Shown: positions 63,883 through 64,000 of the stretch, in pieces
How the letters are laid out: each line of letters starts with the position of its first letter
Numbering within the stretch: the first letter of the stretch is position 1
NCBI GenBank assembly: GCA_948468385.1
Contig: CAOKHZ010000002.1
Coordinates: 62,001-126,000, forward strand
Direction: 5' to 3'
Origin: an uncultured Faecalicatena sp.
GTDB taxonomy: Bacteria; Bacillota; Clostridia; Lachnospirales; Lachnospiraceae
DNA length: 64,000 nucleotides
Program-made: the position numbers and the translations under genes
The notes under the pieces: model-generated
Databases searched by the model: none
What the model was told of the DNA's origin: nothing
What the model saw: only the letters and a program-made list of their open reading frames with translations

Positions 63883-64000
63883 GTGAGTCTCCTCCTTCCT
63901 TTTCAAATATGTTCTGGTATGTGCGAAACATTTCTTGCTGGCTTGGGGAAAGCATGTTCTGTAACAAGTCCATCGGGTTCATGGAGGGAAAGCCGTTTGC
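63851..64000 (-). CDS. Partial CDS, C-terminal end of an unknown protein
   Basis: The minus strand is open from the window edge to a stop at 63851-63853, giving 49 residues. They include NPMDLLQNMLSPSQQEMF and TYQNIFEKEGGD. The Met/Gln-rich helical style resembles the small protein encoded next, with which it overlaps by 32 bases. The rest lies outside the window and the product is not recognised. Confidence 0.6.
   Translation of the reverse strand, partial: ANGFPSMNPMDLLQNMLSPSQQEMFRTYQNIFEKEGGDSHERMDEQPTT

Overview
The window looks like chromosomal DNA of an anaerobic, saccharolytic Clostridia bacterium, most likely a gut Lachnospiraceae. Reasons: strong AGGAGG-type ribosome sites before nearly every gene, TTGACA/TATAAT promoters with 17-bp spacers, a two-gene SufC/SufB iron-sulfur system, rubredoxin, a Fe-S aldo/keto reductase, an Rpn-type transposase/nuclease, many AraC and GPH-sugar-symporter genes, and moderate G+C. 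No rRNA, tRNA or CRISPR array was seen. The species assignment is inference.

Layout. 1-6.7 kb: carA (3' part) and carB for carbamoyl phosphate, a structured intergenic element, the SufC-SufB pair and a HAD phosphatase. 6.9-8.3 kb: a broken tannase-like/AraC junction and an esterase. 8.6-13.9 kb: an amino-sugar block (nagB, a MurR/RpiR regulator, nagA, a GH20 hexosaminidase and a GH20 remnant). 14-20.8 kb: TetR and AraC regulators divergent from a GPH symporter, an AlbA/Schlafen-type regulator with a 13-bp tandem repeat, and a MATE exporter. 21-28.3 kb: Uma2 nuclease, Gx transporter plus NusG-domain-II protein, an AraC-type response regulator, a GPH symporter with an esterase, and a pair of half-size chromate transporters. 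28.4-33.9 kb: ROK kinase, a diguanylate cyclase, an MFS sugar transporter, a phosphodiesterase and rubredoxin. 34-38.5 kb: NSS transporter, ThrH, NhaC antiporter and a C39-like protein. 38.6-42.6 kb: an AgrC/AgrA-like two-component system and an ABC exporter. 42.8-45.5 kb: asnA, a candidate ~350-nt noncoding RNA and a PHP-domain protein. 45.6-52.8 kb: malQ, feoAB, a truA paralogue, a Fe-S aldo/keto reductase and a MerR/TipAS regulator. 52.9-54.8 kb: an A+T-richer island (ECF sigma, anti-sigma-like protein, serine-recombinase remnant). 55-64 kb: GH36 alpha-galactosidase, XRE remnant, Rpn nuclease, DUF2975/HTH pair, a DUF4153/4173-type membrane protein, an FtsW/RodA protein and two small coupled genes.

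How it works together: the window supports uptake and breakdown of amino sugars, alpha-galactosides and maltodextrins, each with its own transporter or regulator, plus iron import and Fe-S assembly. The most unusual signal is not a gene. Intergenic gaps repeatedly carry long multi-hairpin elements. Two of them (3779-3924 and 60199-60336) share the same three-stem layout, and their stems differ by compensatory base changes, so structure appears to be conserved rather than sequence. A 45-bp exact copy of one arm, a second family with shared ends, and a third pair placed in convergent gaps add to this. The other strong noncoding candidate is the stand-alone transcript at about 44165-44513. Several genes are visibly decayed by deletion junctions.
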